A DNA stretch of 64,000 nucleotides from Sphaerotilus uruguayifluvii. Lineage in GTDB: Bacteria > Pseudomonadota > Gammaproteobacteria > Burkholderiales > Burkholderiaceae_C. Positions 1 to 7,711 of this stretch are shown here, one piece after another; the stretch's first letter is position 1, and every line of letters begins with the position of its first letter. The DNA is taken from NCBI RefSeq assembly GCF_013294065.1, contig NZ_JABSNM010000014.1:1-64000 (forward strand), read 5' to 3'. The notes under the pieces are model-generated. The model was not told the origin of the DNA. It worked only from the letters and a program-made list of their open reading frames with translations, and ran no database searches. The position numbers and the translations under genes were made by a program.

Positions 1-1030
1 CCGCAAACCGCTCTCGGCTGATGTCACTCGCGTAGGCTTTTCTCGTCGGCATCCCCGCATTTTCAGGGCAGTCGGGATCGTGAACACGCTCTGAGACTGT
101 GATGCGCTGTCCGACCTTGTACGTCATGTCGCCCGACTCGTTGACGTAGCGCTGGTCGACGATGCCATCGCTGTGAGCCAGCAGGTGCCGCTTCTGGAAC
201 AGTCGCCTGAGACGCTCCAGATCCGCAGCGCCAAGGATGTCTGCGTAGGTGATGCCGACCCTCGCCGCCCAAAGCTCGCTGCCTTGCGCAAGTCGCTGGA
301 ACGCATTCATCGGCTGAGGCGTCGCCGGTCCGGTCGAGGCATACAGGCCCTCGCAGCACCGCTGAAAGGCAGTCACTCCGTCCTGAAGGCATGACTCAAT
401 CAGCGATCGACACATCAGTTCGGCCTCATCGCGTCCAGCCGACGCCGCGATGGCGTCGCGCACAACGTCCACGTTGTCCTTCTTGGCTCTGATCTTGCGC
501 AGCGAGTCGTCGAACATGCGATCCACGGAACTGTGGCCGCAGGCGGGACAGAAGTACGCCGAGCCGATGACTGCGAATCGGCAGGTGCACTTCTCGCACG
601 CGATCTCTAGCTCCATTGCTGCCGACGCAGCCGCTGGAACCCTGTGCGGTGTGAAGTGCGGTGCGCCACCTACCCTCATCGACATCGAGATCAGCGAGTT
701 CTTTGGCTGCCGACCGTTGAAGGCCCTCGCATCCGCGCGCATCGCGCCGTCGATCGTCGACTGGATCACCCTGTGGGCGTGCCGCTCGGCATGTCGAACC
801 TGGGCCGTGGTGAACCAGTTCTTGGCTGGCGCCGCGTGTCCGCACATCGGACACCAGACGCCTTCGTCGCGGCAGATGTTCTTCCAGTCTTCGTCCTTAA
901 TCTTGAACTGGAACTCGCAGCTGGTCGACGGGCACTCCTTGTCGATGTAGCCCTTCTCGTCACTGTCGATGGGGACGGTGATCGAGCGGTGCTCGAGCGC
1001 GCGCAGTTCTCGCAAAAGGTTGTCGAACAT
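1..1030 (-). CDS. Zinc-ribbon protein of unknown function (3' end outside window)
   Basis: An open frame of 343 codons starts with ATG at 1030 and runs without a stop off the left edge, so the C terminus is missing. Five Cys positions cluster early (C33 and C38, C53, C60 and C63, the last two as CPMCGH), and a second set follows at C145, C148, C150, C161 and C164 (CPACGH). Two zinc ribbons are therefore likely. The rest is charged, soluble-looking sequence with no membrane segment. I do not recognise the family. It lies just downstream of a terminator, so it probably has its own promoter. Coding is supported by the length of the open frame; function is unknown. Confidence 0.7.
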   Translation of the reverse strand, partial: MFDNLLRELRALEHRSITVPIDSDEKGYIDKECPSTSCEFQFKIKDEDWKNICRDEGVWCPMCGHAAPAKNWFTTAQVRHAERHAHRVIQSTIDGAMRADARAFNGRQPKNSLISMSMRVGGAPHFTPHRVPAAASAAMELEIACEKCTCRFAVIGSAYFCPACGHSSVDRMFDDSLRKIRAKKDNVDVVRDAIAASAGRDEAELMCRSLIESCLQDGVTAFQRCCEGLYASTGPATPQPMNAFQRLAQGSELWAARVGITYADILGAADLERLRRLFQKRHLLAHSDGIVDQRYVNESGDMTYKVGQRITVSERVHDPDCPENAGMPTRKAYASDISRERFA

Positions 1031-1057
1031 AGGACCTCTACGCGGCACCAAGACAAA

Positions 1058-1084
1058 GAGGGGCACCGGTTCCCGGTGCCCCTC
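1058..1084 (-). terminator. Rho-independent terminator after the 44-residue gene
   Basis: A perfect 12-bp inverted repeat (GAGGGGCACCGG and its complement) with a 3-nt loop is followed, in the leftward direction, by a T-rich run (TTTGTCTT). It lies between the stop of the small gene ending at 1095 and the start codon at 1030. Confidence 0.85.
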
Positions 1085-1094
1085 GACCTTGCGG

Positions 1095-1229
1095 TTACTT
1101 CTTCTTCGGCGGCTGAGGTGCCGGCGTCCGCTCCTTGACAGTCGTGTCAGGGTGCGTCTTGCCGTAGTGCTCCTTGACGTACCTGCCGGTCACAGCGCTG
1201 CGATAGCTCTCTTGGGTCTTCTTCGTCAT
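1095..1229 (-). CDS. 44-residue basic protein of unknown function
   Basis: ATG at 1229 is preceded by AAAGGTGA five bases upstream, a good ribosome binding site. The frame ends at TAA 1095 and a strong terminator follows. The product is short and basic, with the motif YRSAVTGRYV near the N terminus, a THPDTTVKE segment and a PPKKK tail. Short proteins with a similar YRSAVTGRYV start occur in many bacteria and are often labelled multidrug transporter, but nothing here looks like a transporter because there is no hydrophobic segment. Coding rests on the binding site, the motif and the terminator; function is unknown. Confidence 0.7.
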   Translation of the reverse strand: MTKKTQESYRSAVTGRYVKEHYGKTHPDTTVKERTPAPQPPKKK

Positions 1230-1351
1230 GTCGATCACCTTTCTGTTCGATCAACATGAGCCCGATGCCTACGAGGCTCGCTAGAATCCGAGGTCCTGAT
1301 CGGGGGTCCCAGCGGCCTCCCTTCCCCTGGGCTCGAACCAGTTCAGGGCGT

Positions 1352-1379
1352 ACAAAGCCAGGTTGCCGCCTGGCTTTGT
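1352..1379. terminator. Hairpin downstream of the AbiEii operon
   Basis: An 11-bp perfect inverted repeat (ACAAAGCCAGG and its complement) with a 6-nt loop lies 130 bases beyond the end of the leftward operon. The T-tract is weak in both directions, so termination is plausible but not certain. Confidence 0.5.
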
Positions 1380-1508
1380 TCGTTGTAGACCCTGTGATTC
1401 TATCCAGGCCTCGCCGGGCGGTAGTGGAAACCCTTGTGGATTTCCTGTGCCCAAGTCCCCGGTGCTCCGTCGCCTACCGCGTCGCCATGTCGCCCTGGTG
1501 CAACCGGG

Positions 1509-2168
1509 TCATCGGTCCCCCAGCGCGGACAGGTAGGCTGTGGCCACGGCAATGCAGTGCTCCAGACTCGGCCGATACCCGGTCGCGGCGATCGCCTCGA
1601 AAGTCGCCACGAATCCTGCCCCGGGTTGCCCGATCTGCTCCAGGAACCTGTCCCGGTGCCGCACGAGGAAAGGCGCGGCCGCCGCCAGCGCATCCGGCTC
1701 CCGCTCGACCACCATGGCGAGGTCGAACAGGTCGCGCGCCGTCGCACGGTCCCCGCGGTGGTACATCTTCTTGGCGATCACCTCCGCAGCCGTCTCGACG
1801 CGCACCGGCCGCCCCTGGATCTCCCACCGCTCCCAGGCCGCGTCGGTGAGGTTCGGTGCGGCCACGAAGTCGATCTCGCCTTCCTCGAACTGCAGCTTGA
1901 CGAACGAGCCCGGCATCTCCGTGTACTCCTCGGTCAGGGATGCCGCCGTGTCGCTGAGTCGGGGCGTCACGTAGCCGAGGTACTGCGGATCCGGCACGAA
2001 GATGTCGATGTCCTTGCTGAGGCGGTGTCCGTACCTGAACATCAGGACGGTCCCGCCGCCGAAGGTCCAGAACGGGTCCGCAAGGCCCCCATGGCGCTGG
2101 ATGTCGTCGACCAGCTGCAGCGCTCGCTGGAACAGCACTTCCCAGGGGCCGGACGGCAGCGACTTCAT
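1509..2168 (-). CDS. AbiEii/AbiGii-type nucleotidyltransferase toxin
   Basis: The 219-residue protein has the nucleotidyltransferase signature of this family: FGGGTVL near residues 36-42, then RLSKDIDIF near 48-56, where the Ser and the Asp pair are the metal-binding motif. Known AbiEii toxins transfer nucleotides to tRNA and arrest growth in type IV toxin-antitoxin or abortive-infection systems. Here it is the last gene of a leftward operon, seven bases after an XRE-type protein that would be the antitoxin or repressor. A GTG three bases upstream (2171) is an alternative start; ATG 2168 sits better behind GAGAG. Toxicity and the partner are inferred from family and order. Confidence 0.88.
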   Translation of the reverse strand: MKSLPSGPWEVLFQRALQLVDDIQRHGGLADPFWTFGGGTVLMFRYGHRLSKDIDIFVPDPQYLGYVTPRLSDTAASLTEEYTEMPGSFVKLQFEEGEIDFVAAPNLTDAAWERWEIQGRPVRVETAAEVIAKKMYHRGDRATARDLFDLAMVVEREPDALAAAAPFLVRHRDRFLEQIGQPGAGFVATFEAIAATGYRPSLEHCIAVATAYLSALGDR

Positions 2169-2178
2169 CACGCTCTCA

Positions 2179-2706
2179 TCACGCCCACAAGCCCTGCCGG
2201 TGCACCGCCAGTGACCTGGCGAGCTTCGCGACGTTGCGCCAAACAGCCTTGGGGGCCACGCCCTCGTTCGCAGCGGCTTCCTCCACGGCCATCACCACCA
2301 GGGGCACCGGCGCCTCGTCGAGCAGGTGCGTCAGGTGGGCCGCGTAGCCCTTCGGTACGCTGCCGCTGACCAGCGCATGGCCGAGTGTGTCGGGCGGCAC
2401 CTCCTGGACGTAGCTCACGCTGGCGTTCTTCGCTGCCATCCACAGGCCCCGCTTCCGGGCGCGCGCTGCCTGGCTGGGCGGATCGAGGTCCAGCCCCAGC
2501 ACGGCCAGCACCTGGGCGACCCGGTTGAATCCCAGATCGCTCAGGGCGCCCGCTTCCAGGCCGACCAGCGTCTGCCGCGAAAGCCCGCTCAATTGCGCAA
2601 GCCGGGACTGCGTCAGTCCCAGCGCCTCGCGCCGCTCGCGGATGATGGTGCCTAGATTGGAGAGATCCACAGCTTGGCCGGAAGAATTGTCGAATATTTT
2701 GGACAT
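2179..2706 (-). CDS. XRE-family HTH protein, likely antitoxin of the AbiEii toxin
   Basis: The 175-residue protein has a Cro/C1-type helix-turn-helix at residues 18-75 (RERREALGLTQSRLAQLSG, then SRQTLVGLEAG). The C-terminal 90 residues have no family I can name and may be the toxin-binding or effector part. ATG 2706 is chosen because the upstream nuclease stop is at 2708, leaving one base between genes. Longer in-frame extensions would overlap the nuclease gene and begin with low-complexity sequence. The position directly before the toxin suggests antitoxin and autorepressor roles; this is inference. Classic AbiEi antitoxins have a winged HTH, so this pairing is a variant. Confidence 0.85.
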   Translation of the reverse strand: MSKIFDNSSGQAVDLSNLGTIIRERREALGLTQSRLAQLSGLSRQTLVGLEAGALSDLGFNRVAQVLAVLGLDLDPPSQAARARKRGLWMAAKNASVSYVQEVPPDTLGHALVSGSVPKGYAAHLTHLLDEAPVPLVVMAVEEAAANEGVAPKAVWRNVAKLARSLAVHRQGLWA

Positions 2707-2707
2707 T

Positions 2708-3280
2708 CTAGCGCCTACGGACCGCACCCGCCAGGCCCTCGCCAGCGGCGCCGCAGGCCGCTCGCTGCCCACAGCCGTGACAGACATGCTCGCTGTCGGG
2801 CCACTGCGGGCGATCGAGTCCATCGATCAGTCGACGGTGCCTCGCTGCAACGGCTTCGATTTGCTCCCGCGACATCAAGCGGACCGCTCGTGAGGTCGGC
2901 GGCGCTGAGTGCCGACTAGGAAAGATCACGAACGCCTCGTCGGACACCTGGACACGCAGTTCATCCTCCACGGCCACCCGCTGCGCCGAGAGCTGGATGA
3001 CATCCGACGCCCTCACCGCCGCAGTCGACCGCGTCTTCAGTTCAACCAGCACGACCAGACCGCTCGGCAGCCGATAGGCCCTGTCCACCCTCGCCACGAT
3101 GGGCCAGCGGCTCTTCGACCTGAACTGCGCCTCCACGCAGATCAATTCGGCGTCCCGCAGAGCGGCCGGTCGGTCCCTCCACTCTGCAACGCGTGCGCGG
3201 TGACGCCGGAACAGGTGCCACGCGACTCCCAAGGCGACAGCCAGGAGCAGCACCCACGGCCACATCGGCTCGAACCTCAT
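2708..3280 (-). CDS. Membrane-anchored PD-(D/E)XK (Cas4-like) nuclease-domain protein
   Basis: The 190-residue protein opens with one membrane segment (WPWVLLLAVALGVAWHLF), then a basic stretch. A nuclease core follows: GLVVLVELKTRS holds the E-x-K motif and SDVIQLSAQ resembles the QxxxY region of Cas4/RecB-type nucleases. The C terminus has a CHGCGQRAAC cluster like the iron-sulfur Cys of Cas4. The N-terminal Cys and G-x-x-H elements of Cas4 are absent but occur in the preceding gene. ATG 3280 is supported by a 4-base ATGA overlap with that gene and by AAGG upstream. Nuclease activity is inferred from motifs only. Confidence 0.75.
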   Translation of the reverse strand: MRFEPMWPWVLLLAVALGVAWHLFRRHRARVAEWRDRPAALRDAELICVEAQFRSKSRWPIVARVDRAYRLPSGLVVLVELKTRSTAAVRASDVIQLSAQRVAVEDELRVQVSDEAFVIFPSRHSAPPTSRAVRLMSREQIEAVAARHRRLIDGLDRPQWPDSEHVCHGCGQRAACGAAGEGLAGAVRRR

Positions 3281-3747
3281 GGTCGACGCCTTGCCGACCA
3301 TCGCCGCCAGCCATGCGCCACGAAACCCAGGATCCACCTAGTCAACCCTAGCAGTGGCGGGCAGTGCTGCAGAACTGTGCAAAGGCGGGGCCCGGCCGCA
3401 TAGTAGGCCGCCACCAGGCGTCGCCCCCAAGGCCGCGGCCTCAGGACCGTGTCCCTGAAGTCGCGCAGCGAATCGGTCTGCCAGGCGTCTCCGAAGACCA
3501 TCGTCGCAATGAAGCACCGCTTCCCTGATCGTCGAGCCGAACCGCCACCTGGCGCTGAGGCGCGCCGCCCCTGCAGTTCGAAACGCGCATGGGCAGCGAT
3601 ACCCCTGCGGCGGGCCTCGTCCTGCGATGGGCTTCGACGCGGCCCGTGGACGGATTCGAGAACCACCAGGCGTTCACACCGTCCCATCTTCGCCAGTTCG
3701 GACGCCCCAACAGCGCCGTCACCGCGCCGTGCTTTCCCGGCCTTCAT
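3277..3747 (-). CDS. CFI-box C-terminal domain protein with Cas4-like N-terminal half
   Basis: The 156-residue protein has two parts. The first (residues 15-60) contains ASELAKMGRCERLVVLE and RRRGIAAHARFE, a Cys and G-x-x-H pattern like the start of Cas4/RecB nucleases. The second (from about residue 77) begins CFIATMVFGDAWQ and continues with RDFRDTVLRP and an AAYYAAGP segment, which is the CFI-box C-terminal domain known from unrelated bacterial proteins, with a hydrophobic stretch after it. It overlaps the genes on both sides by four bases (ATGA), so it is translated with them. The missing nuclease half is encoded by the next gene. Role unknown. Confidence 0.75.
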   Translation of the reverse strand: MKAGKARRGDGAVGASELAKMGRCERLVVLESVHGPRRSPSQDEARRRGIAAHARFELQGRRASAPGGGSARRSGKRCFIATMVFGDAWQTDSLRDFRDTVLRPRPWGRRLVAAYYAAGPRLCTVLQHCPPLLGLTRWILGFVAHGWRRWSARRRP

Positions 3748-4028
3748 TCCGTGATCGCCGGCTGGAACACCCCGTTCGTCACCGCAGCGGCCTGCTGCAC
3801 GTCAGGCTCCTTCGGGACCTTGATCGTGTCGGGCGTCTTCAGGCTAGCCATCGCAAACACGCCGTGCTGCGCCAGCAGACCGTCGTAGGCCAGCAGACGC
3901 AGACGGTTGACCCGCTTGCGCCCCTGCCGAAACTGGCTCAGTTCATCGAACAGGCGCGGGTTCTCCTCGCGCGAGAGCTCGAACACCAGCCGGATCGGTC
4001 GAAGGGCTCCGCGTTCCTGCGCGCTCAT
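3744..4028 (-). CDS. ParR/StbB-like plasmid stability protein
   Basis: The 94-residue protein follows the ParM-like gene with an ATGA overlap (start 4028, upstream stop 4025). It contains LRPIRLVFELSREENPRLF and KRVNRLRLLAYDGLL, consistent with a small ribbon-helix-helix DNA-binding protein. In type II partition systems the gene after the actin encodes the adaptor that binds the centromere and the filament, and this protein fits in size and place. An upstream in-frame extension is possible but would overlap the actin gene by more than 200 bases. Partition adaptor is an inference from position and fold pattern. Confidence 0.75.
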   Translation of the reverse strand: MSAQERGALRPIRLVFELSREENPRLFDELSQFRQGRKRVNRLRLLAYDGLLAQHGVFAMASLKTPDTIKVPKEPDVQQAAAVTNGVFQPAITE

Positions 4029-5062
4029 GCACCACCCCCTGGTGCACGATCCGAAGGCGTCGGCGTCGCGAGTGAAGTCATCGCGTAGTTCTGCCCGGCC
4101 AGCTGAAAGCCCCTCACGTTCGCGTACAGGGGCTCCTTCACCTCGTGGATCCGGTGCTTGGGGAAGGCTGCCTTGACGGCCTTCTTGAAGAGGAACGAGC
4201 CGCCGCCGACGAGGATGATGTTCTGCAGGCTCTCGGGCGTCTCGATCCACTGGCGCATCGTCGACACGGCCTGCTGTGCCACGCTCTCGGCGATGGGCAG
4301 GTGCCGCTTCATGTCGTAGGGTTTCTGGAAGATGACTGGCGCCTTGCCGGTCCGCAGGGCGAGGTCGATGGCGTCGTAGTCGCGGTAGGGTGTCCCGATG
4401 TCCTTCGAGATCTCGGCCGCCATCAGCCGCAGCACATCGGACATTCCCCGGTTGATCGAGTGCGACTGCTTCTGGACCAGCCGCATGCCGCGGCAGACCA
4501 GCCAGTCGAAGGTCCTCGATCCCGGGTCGATGACCAGGCTCTGCTCCGTGCCGATCGATGCCATCTTCTCGTGCTCGGCCGCGTAGTGGACCAGCGCACC
4601 CTGCGGCTGCGCCACCGCCAGTGCCTTGCGGACCGTGATGGTCCGTCCCGCCCCAATCTCGTGGCTGCCCGTCATCGCCTTCTCGAGTGCCGCCTTCTTC
4701 AGTGCCAGCAGCGCGACGGGCAGCCCGACGACGAGCAGGTCGATGTGCGGCACCTTCATCATCGACAGCGCCCCGCGCAGCAGCGCCATGTACTCCGGCG
4801 ACTCGGTGTACTCGTCGTGCAGCTGCTTCGCGCGGAACGTGTCCGCGGCCAGGTGAATGTCCGGACCCACCTCATAAAACAGGGAGCCGACAGGGATGCA
4901 GACCGTCTTGCGCTTCTCCGCTGCAGGCATGGCCGACGTGTCGGCGCTCGACGGATAAGCGACCGAGGGGAAGCTGGCACATCGGATGTCGGCTCCCGAG
5001 ATGCCGGTGACGAATTTCGTGTTGCCCGATCCGACATCCACGGCTCTGACGATGAATTCCAT
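4025..5062 (-). CDS. parM: ParM/StbA-family actin-like partition ATPase
   Basis: The 345-residue protein has the actin-fold nucleotide motifs: phosphate 1 DVGSGNTKF near residue 8, phosphate 2 VIDPGSRTFDW near 175 and adenosine motif ILVGGGSFLF near 285. ParM proteins polymerise to push plasmid copies apart. ATG 5062 is chosen because AAGGAG lies seven bases upstream; an alternative GTG at 5113 lacks this. It is the first gene of the operon and its stop overlaps the ATG of the ParR-like gene. PRTRC system D proteins are related actin homologues, but no ThiF partner is visible here. Confidence 0.88.
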   Translation of the reverse strand: MEFIVRAVDVGSGNTKFVTGISGADIRCASFPSVAYPSSADTSAMPAAEKRKTVCIPVGSLFYEVGPDIHLAADTFRAKQLHDEYTESPEYMALLRGALSMMKVPHIDLLVVGLPVALLALKKAALEKAMTGSHEIGAGRTITVRKALAVAQPQGALVHYAAEHEKMASIGTEQSLVIDPGSRTFDWLVCRGMRLVQKQSHSINRGMSDVLRLMAAEISKDIGTPYRDYDAIDLALRTGKAPVIFQKPYDMKRHLPIAESVAQQAVSTMRQWIETPESLQNIILVGGGSFLFKKAVKAAFPKHRIHEVKEPLYANVRGFQLAGQNYAMTSLATPTPSDRAPGGGA

Positions 5063-6375
5063 GCAGTTGCTCCTTGGCGCAGTTGACTGCCTTGATAGGC
5101 TGATCAGCGTCACCGCACCAGACCGCGTTCTCCACGCTCAATGGCCTCGAATCGGCGCGTCTTTCGACTTCAGTGCCAATGCAGGATCAGCGGAACTGCA
5201 TCGCAGCGACAGAAGGCGCCCCGCGGCTCGACATGAGCCTGTACGCAGGGCGCACTTCTGTCACCACGGTCTCACCTCGCGCGGGCCTTTCAACCCCTGT
5301 CCAGTTCGACTCGTGCGGACAGGCCGCGGACGCGCCAGCCAGACCGACGGCCGCGCGAGGTACCTGAGGCGGCAGCCTTGCCTGGCAACCCCGCGCCGTT
5401 GCTGGCGATCCGGGCCATTGCGACGCTAGACGGGCCCTGCCGCCGAATCGCACGCCGTCAACTGCCTGCCCCAAGGGCCGCCCGATCAGGGGCCTTGCGG
5501 CGGGCGCTGCGCCTGCGGCCTTGACCGTGGATGGCGTCGCGGTTTCCACTGTCGGCTCCCGAGGGCTCCTGGCCCGCTCCGTCCTCTCGAAGAAGACGAG
5601 CAATGCAGGCGTCGCAGTCGTTACCTGCCTCGTGCCTTCAACCGAAGTTCCCGTCCCGAACGGGTGGCGCGACCGGCCTCGACCTCCAGAAGGATCGACG
5701 TTGCGAGCGTGCCGAGTCATCCACCACAGCAGTGACCTGCCCGGTCCTTGCCAGCCGCATCCCCGCGATGACGGCTGGGCGCGCCTGCAAGCGCACCGGC
5801 GCAGCAGAACCCCGTGGCGGCACCTGATGCCGCGCACCGTTCCCGCCAGCCCTTGAGCACGCGCGCATGACGCGCATCGCGCGGCGTGATGGCCTCCATG
5901 AGGCTCCCCGCACGACCCTCGCTCATCAACTCGACACCGCCCTGGACTCTCGGTCAGGGGTGGACCCATGCGAGTGGCCGGCGCTGCACACCAGGCCTGA
6001 TCCACCGAATGACCCAGGGCTCGACCCTGGCGTCGATGTCGCACCCAGCCCTGAGCGGGGTGGACATCACCCCTGTCGTCGCGTCGCAGAAATGCGCAGA
6101 CGGCCTGGATCAACGTGTTCCATTTTTAAGGTTGACCGAGCTGACCCGAGCCCCTCGACAAAGACCACGAGGAGCCCGGACAGCAAAGCCATGGGTGGGT
6201 GTGGCGCTGCAGAGATCGACCGCCGCACCGACGTTGCACACGATCTCCATTGCCGTGGGCTTGCCAGGAATCGGCCCCGGGGATGTCCAGATGGATTCCT
6301 CCAACCCCGGTCCTCCCGACCGTTCATCCACAGGCGTGCTGTTCGGGCAGTCCGCCACCTTGCAGAAAGCCCACC
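5063..6375. other. 1.3 kb gene-poor stretch
   Basis: No frame here has convincing protein character; the longer open frames are rich in Arg, Pro and Cys in the manner of GC-driven spurious frames. The stretch holds one copy of a 25-bp repeat at 5608 and the unmapped promoter of the leftward partition operon. A small AT-rich patch lies near 6120. A centromere-like site for the ParM system would be expected close to 5063-5200, but I see no iterated repeats there. Confidence 0.5.
5608..5632 (+). repeat. 25-bp dispersed repeat, copy 1
   Basis: Begins GGCGTCGCAGTCG and ends TTACCTGCCTCG. The identical 25 bases recur in the same orientation at 17738 and 20986, always in non-coding DNA of the element backbone; flanks differ. 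Confidence 0.85.
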
Positions 6376-7683
6376 ATGTCCCGCATCCGCCGTGAAGAAC
6401 CCTCGCGCCGCCGCCGGCAGGCACCTCTCTCCCTCAACGACCGCCGCAACGACCCGCGCAATGGCTCGACCCTCCCCTCCTCATCCACCCGCCCTTCCAG
6501 GACCACCGCGATGCCCTCGGCCAGCCCAGGCCGCCTGCACGGCCAGGACTCGCCACGCCGCCAGAACTGGGCCGGCAAGTCGCCCCAGCAGGTGCTGGAC
6601 ATGTACCCGCCCGGCAGGACGCCCGTGAACCGGGTGGTGGACGTGCTGATCGAGCTGTTCAACCCGATGCACACCGCGCTGGAGAAGACCGTGTCGCACA
6701 AGACGCGCTACGAGCGCGCCCACTTCCTGCGACGCTTCTTCCGCGAACTGCACACGGACGCCGGCTTCAAGCTGGCACCCGATCCTCGCAACCTGGGCCA
6801 GCGGCATGTCCAGGCGATGGTGAAGGTCTGGCAGCGCCGCAAGCTCTCGCCGGGGACGATCCAGACCTACCTGAGCTTTCTGCGTGGCCTGGCGATGTGG
6901 CTCAACAAGCCGGGCTTCATCCGCAGGCCCGAGCACTACGGCCTGACGCCTGACGAGTACGAGCGCCACGAGAACGCGCAGCGCGACAAGAGCTGGAGCG
7001 GCAACGGCATCGACGTGGAGGCCTTGCTTGCCCAGGTCTCTGCCTACGATGCCCGCATCGGCGCGTCGATGCGCCTGATGGTGAAGGTCGGCCTGCGGCG
7101 CAAGGAGTCCGTGATGTGCCGCCCCTACGCCCATGTCCACGCCTTCGAGGAGACAGGCCTGCCCGACGAACAACGGGAGGCGGATCGGTATCTGTGGACA
7201 AAGGGCAAGGGAGGCCGCGCACGCTGGCTTCCGCTGGCCACCGAGGAGCAGCAGTCGGCCATCGCGCATGCCCGCAGCGTGGTCTGCGGCCATGACGCAC
7301 ACATGGGGGCGCCGGATCGGGACCTGAAGTCCAACCTCCGTCGGCTGGACTATGCGCTGCGCAAGTTCGGCCTCACGAAGCGCGAGAGCGGCACCACCGG
7401 GCACGGGGCACGGCACGACCACCTTCAAGGCCAGTACCAGGACACGACGGGCACGCCCGCGCCGGTGCGTGGCGGTGGGCCGGTCGATCGGGACCTCGAC
7501 CGCCAGGCGCGGCTGCGTGTGGCCCGTATCGCGGGCCATGCCCGCCTGCGCTCGGCTGGCGCCTACATCGGTGCGGTCCGGCGCTCGCCTGCAGGGAGCC
7601 GCGACCCAGCCCAGGGCGAGACCGGCAAGCCCGGGCCGGGAAGCATCGGGGACGACGGCGACACGGCTGCCCCGGTCACCTGA
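6376..7683 (+). CDS. Tyrosine recombinase / integrase-domain protein
   Basis: The 435-residue protein has a SAM-like core-binding region (about residues 70-190, including TIQTYLSFLRGLAMWLN) and a catalytic domain. The expected residues are visible: Arg in VGLRRKES, the H-x-x-R-like GHGARH, GHARLRSA and a Tyr in GAYIGAV near the end. This is the integrase-domain family common on plasmids and integrative elements. ATG 6376 is chosen with GAAAG upstream; the first 45 residues are basic and low in complexity, so a start near 6520 is possible. It converges on the parB-like gene. Targets are unknown. Confidence 0.85.
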   Translation: MSRIRREEPSRRRRQAPLSLNDRRNDPRNGSTLPSSSTRPSRTTAMPSASPGRLHGQDSPRRQNWAGKSPQQVLDMYPPGRTPVNRVVDVLIELFNPMHTALEKTVSHKTRYERAHFLRRFFRELHTDAGFKLAPDPRNLGQRHVQAMVKVWQRRKLSPGTIQTYLSFLRGLAMWLNKPGFIRRPEHYGLTPDEYERHENAQRDKSWSGNGIDVEALLAQVSAYDARIGASMRLMVKVGLRRKESVMCRPYAHVHAFEETGLPDEQREADRYLWTKGKGGRARWLPLATEEQQSAIAHARSVVCGHDAHMGAPDRDLKSNLRRLDYALRKFGLTKRESGTTGHGARHDHLQGQYQDTTGTPAPVRGGGPVDRDLDRQARLRVARIAGHARLRSAGAYIGAVRRSPAGSRDPAQGETGKPGPGSIGDDGDTAAPVT

Positions 7684-7711
7684 GCCGGCCCGGTCCGGGC
7701 CGGCCCTGCGT

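Noticed and set aside
1330-1350. A CTGGTTCGAGCCCAG-like stretch on the minus strand resembling a tRNA T-arm
   Set aside because: No anticodon arm or acceptor stem could be folded around it; probably chance.
4025-5062. Assignment of the actin-like gene to a PRTRC system
   Set aside because: No ThiF-like partner was found; the JAMM protein at 21150 is RadC-like and far away.
5187-6113. A 308-codon frame on the minus strand in the gene-poor stretch
   Set aside because: Arg/Cys/Pro-rich, no start signal, no domain, and it runs through the repeat at 5608.
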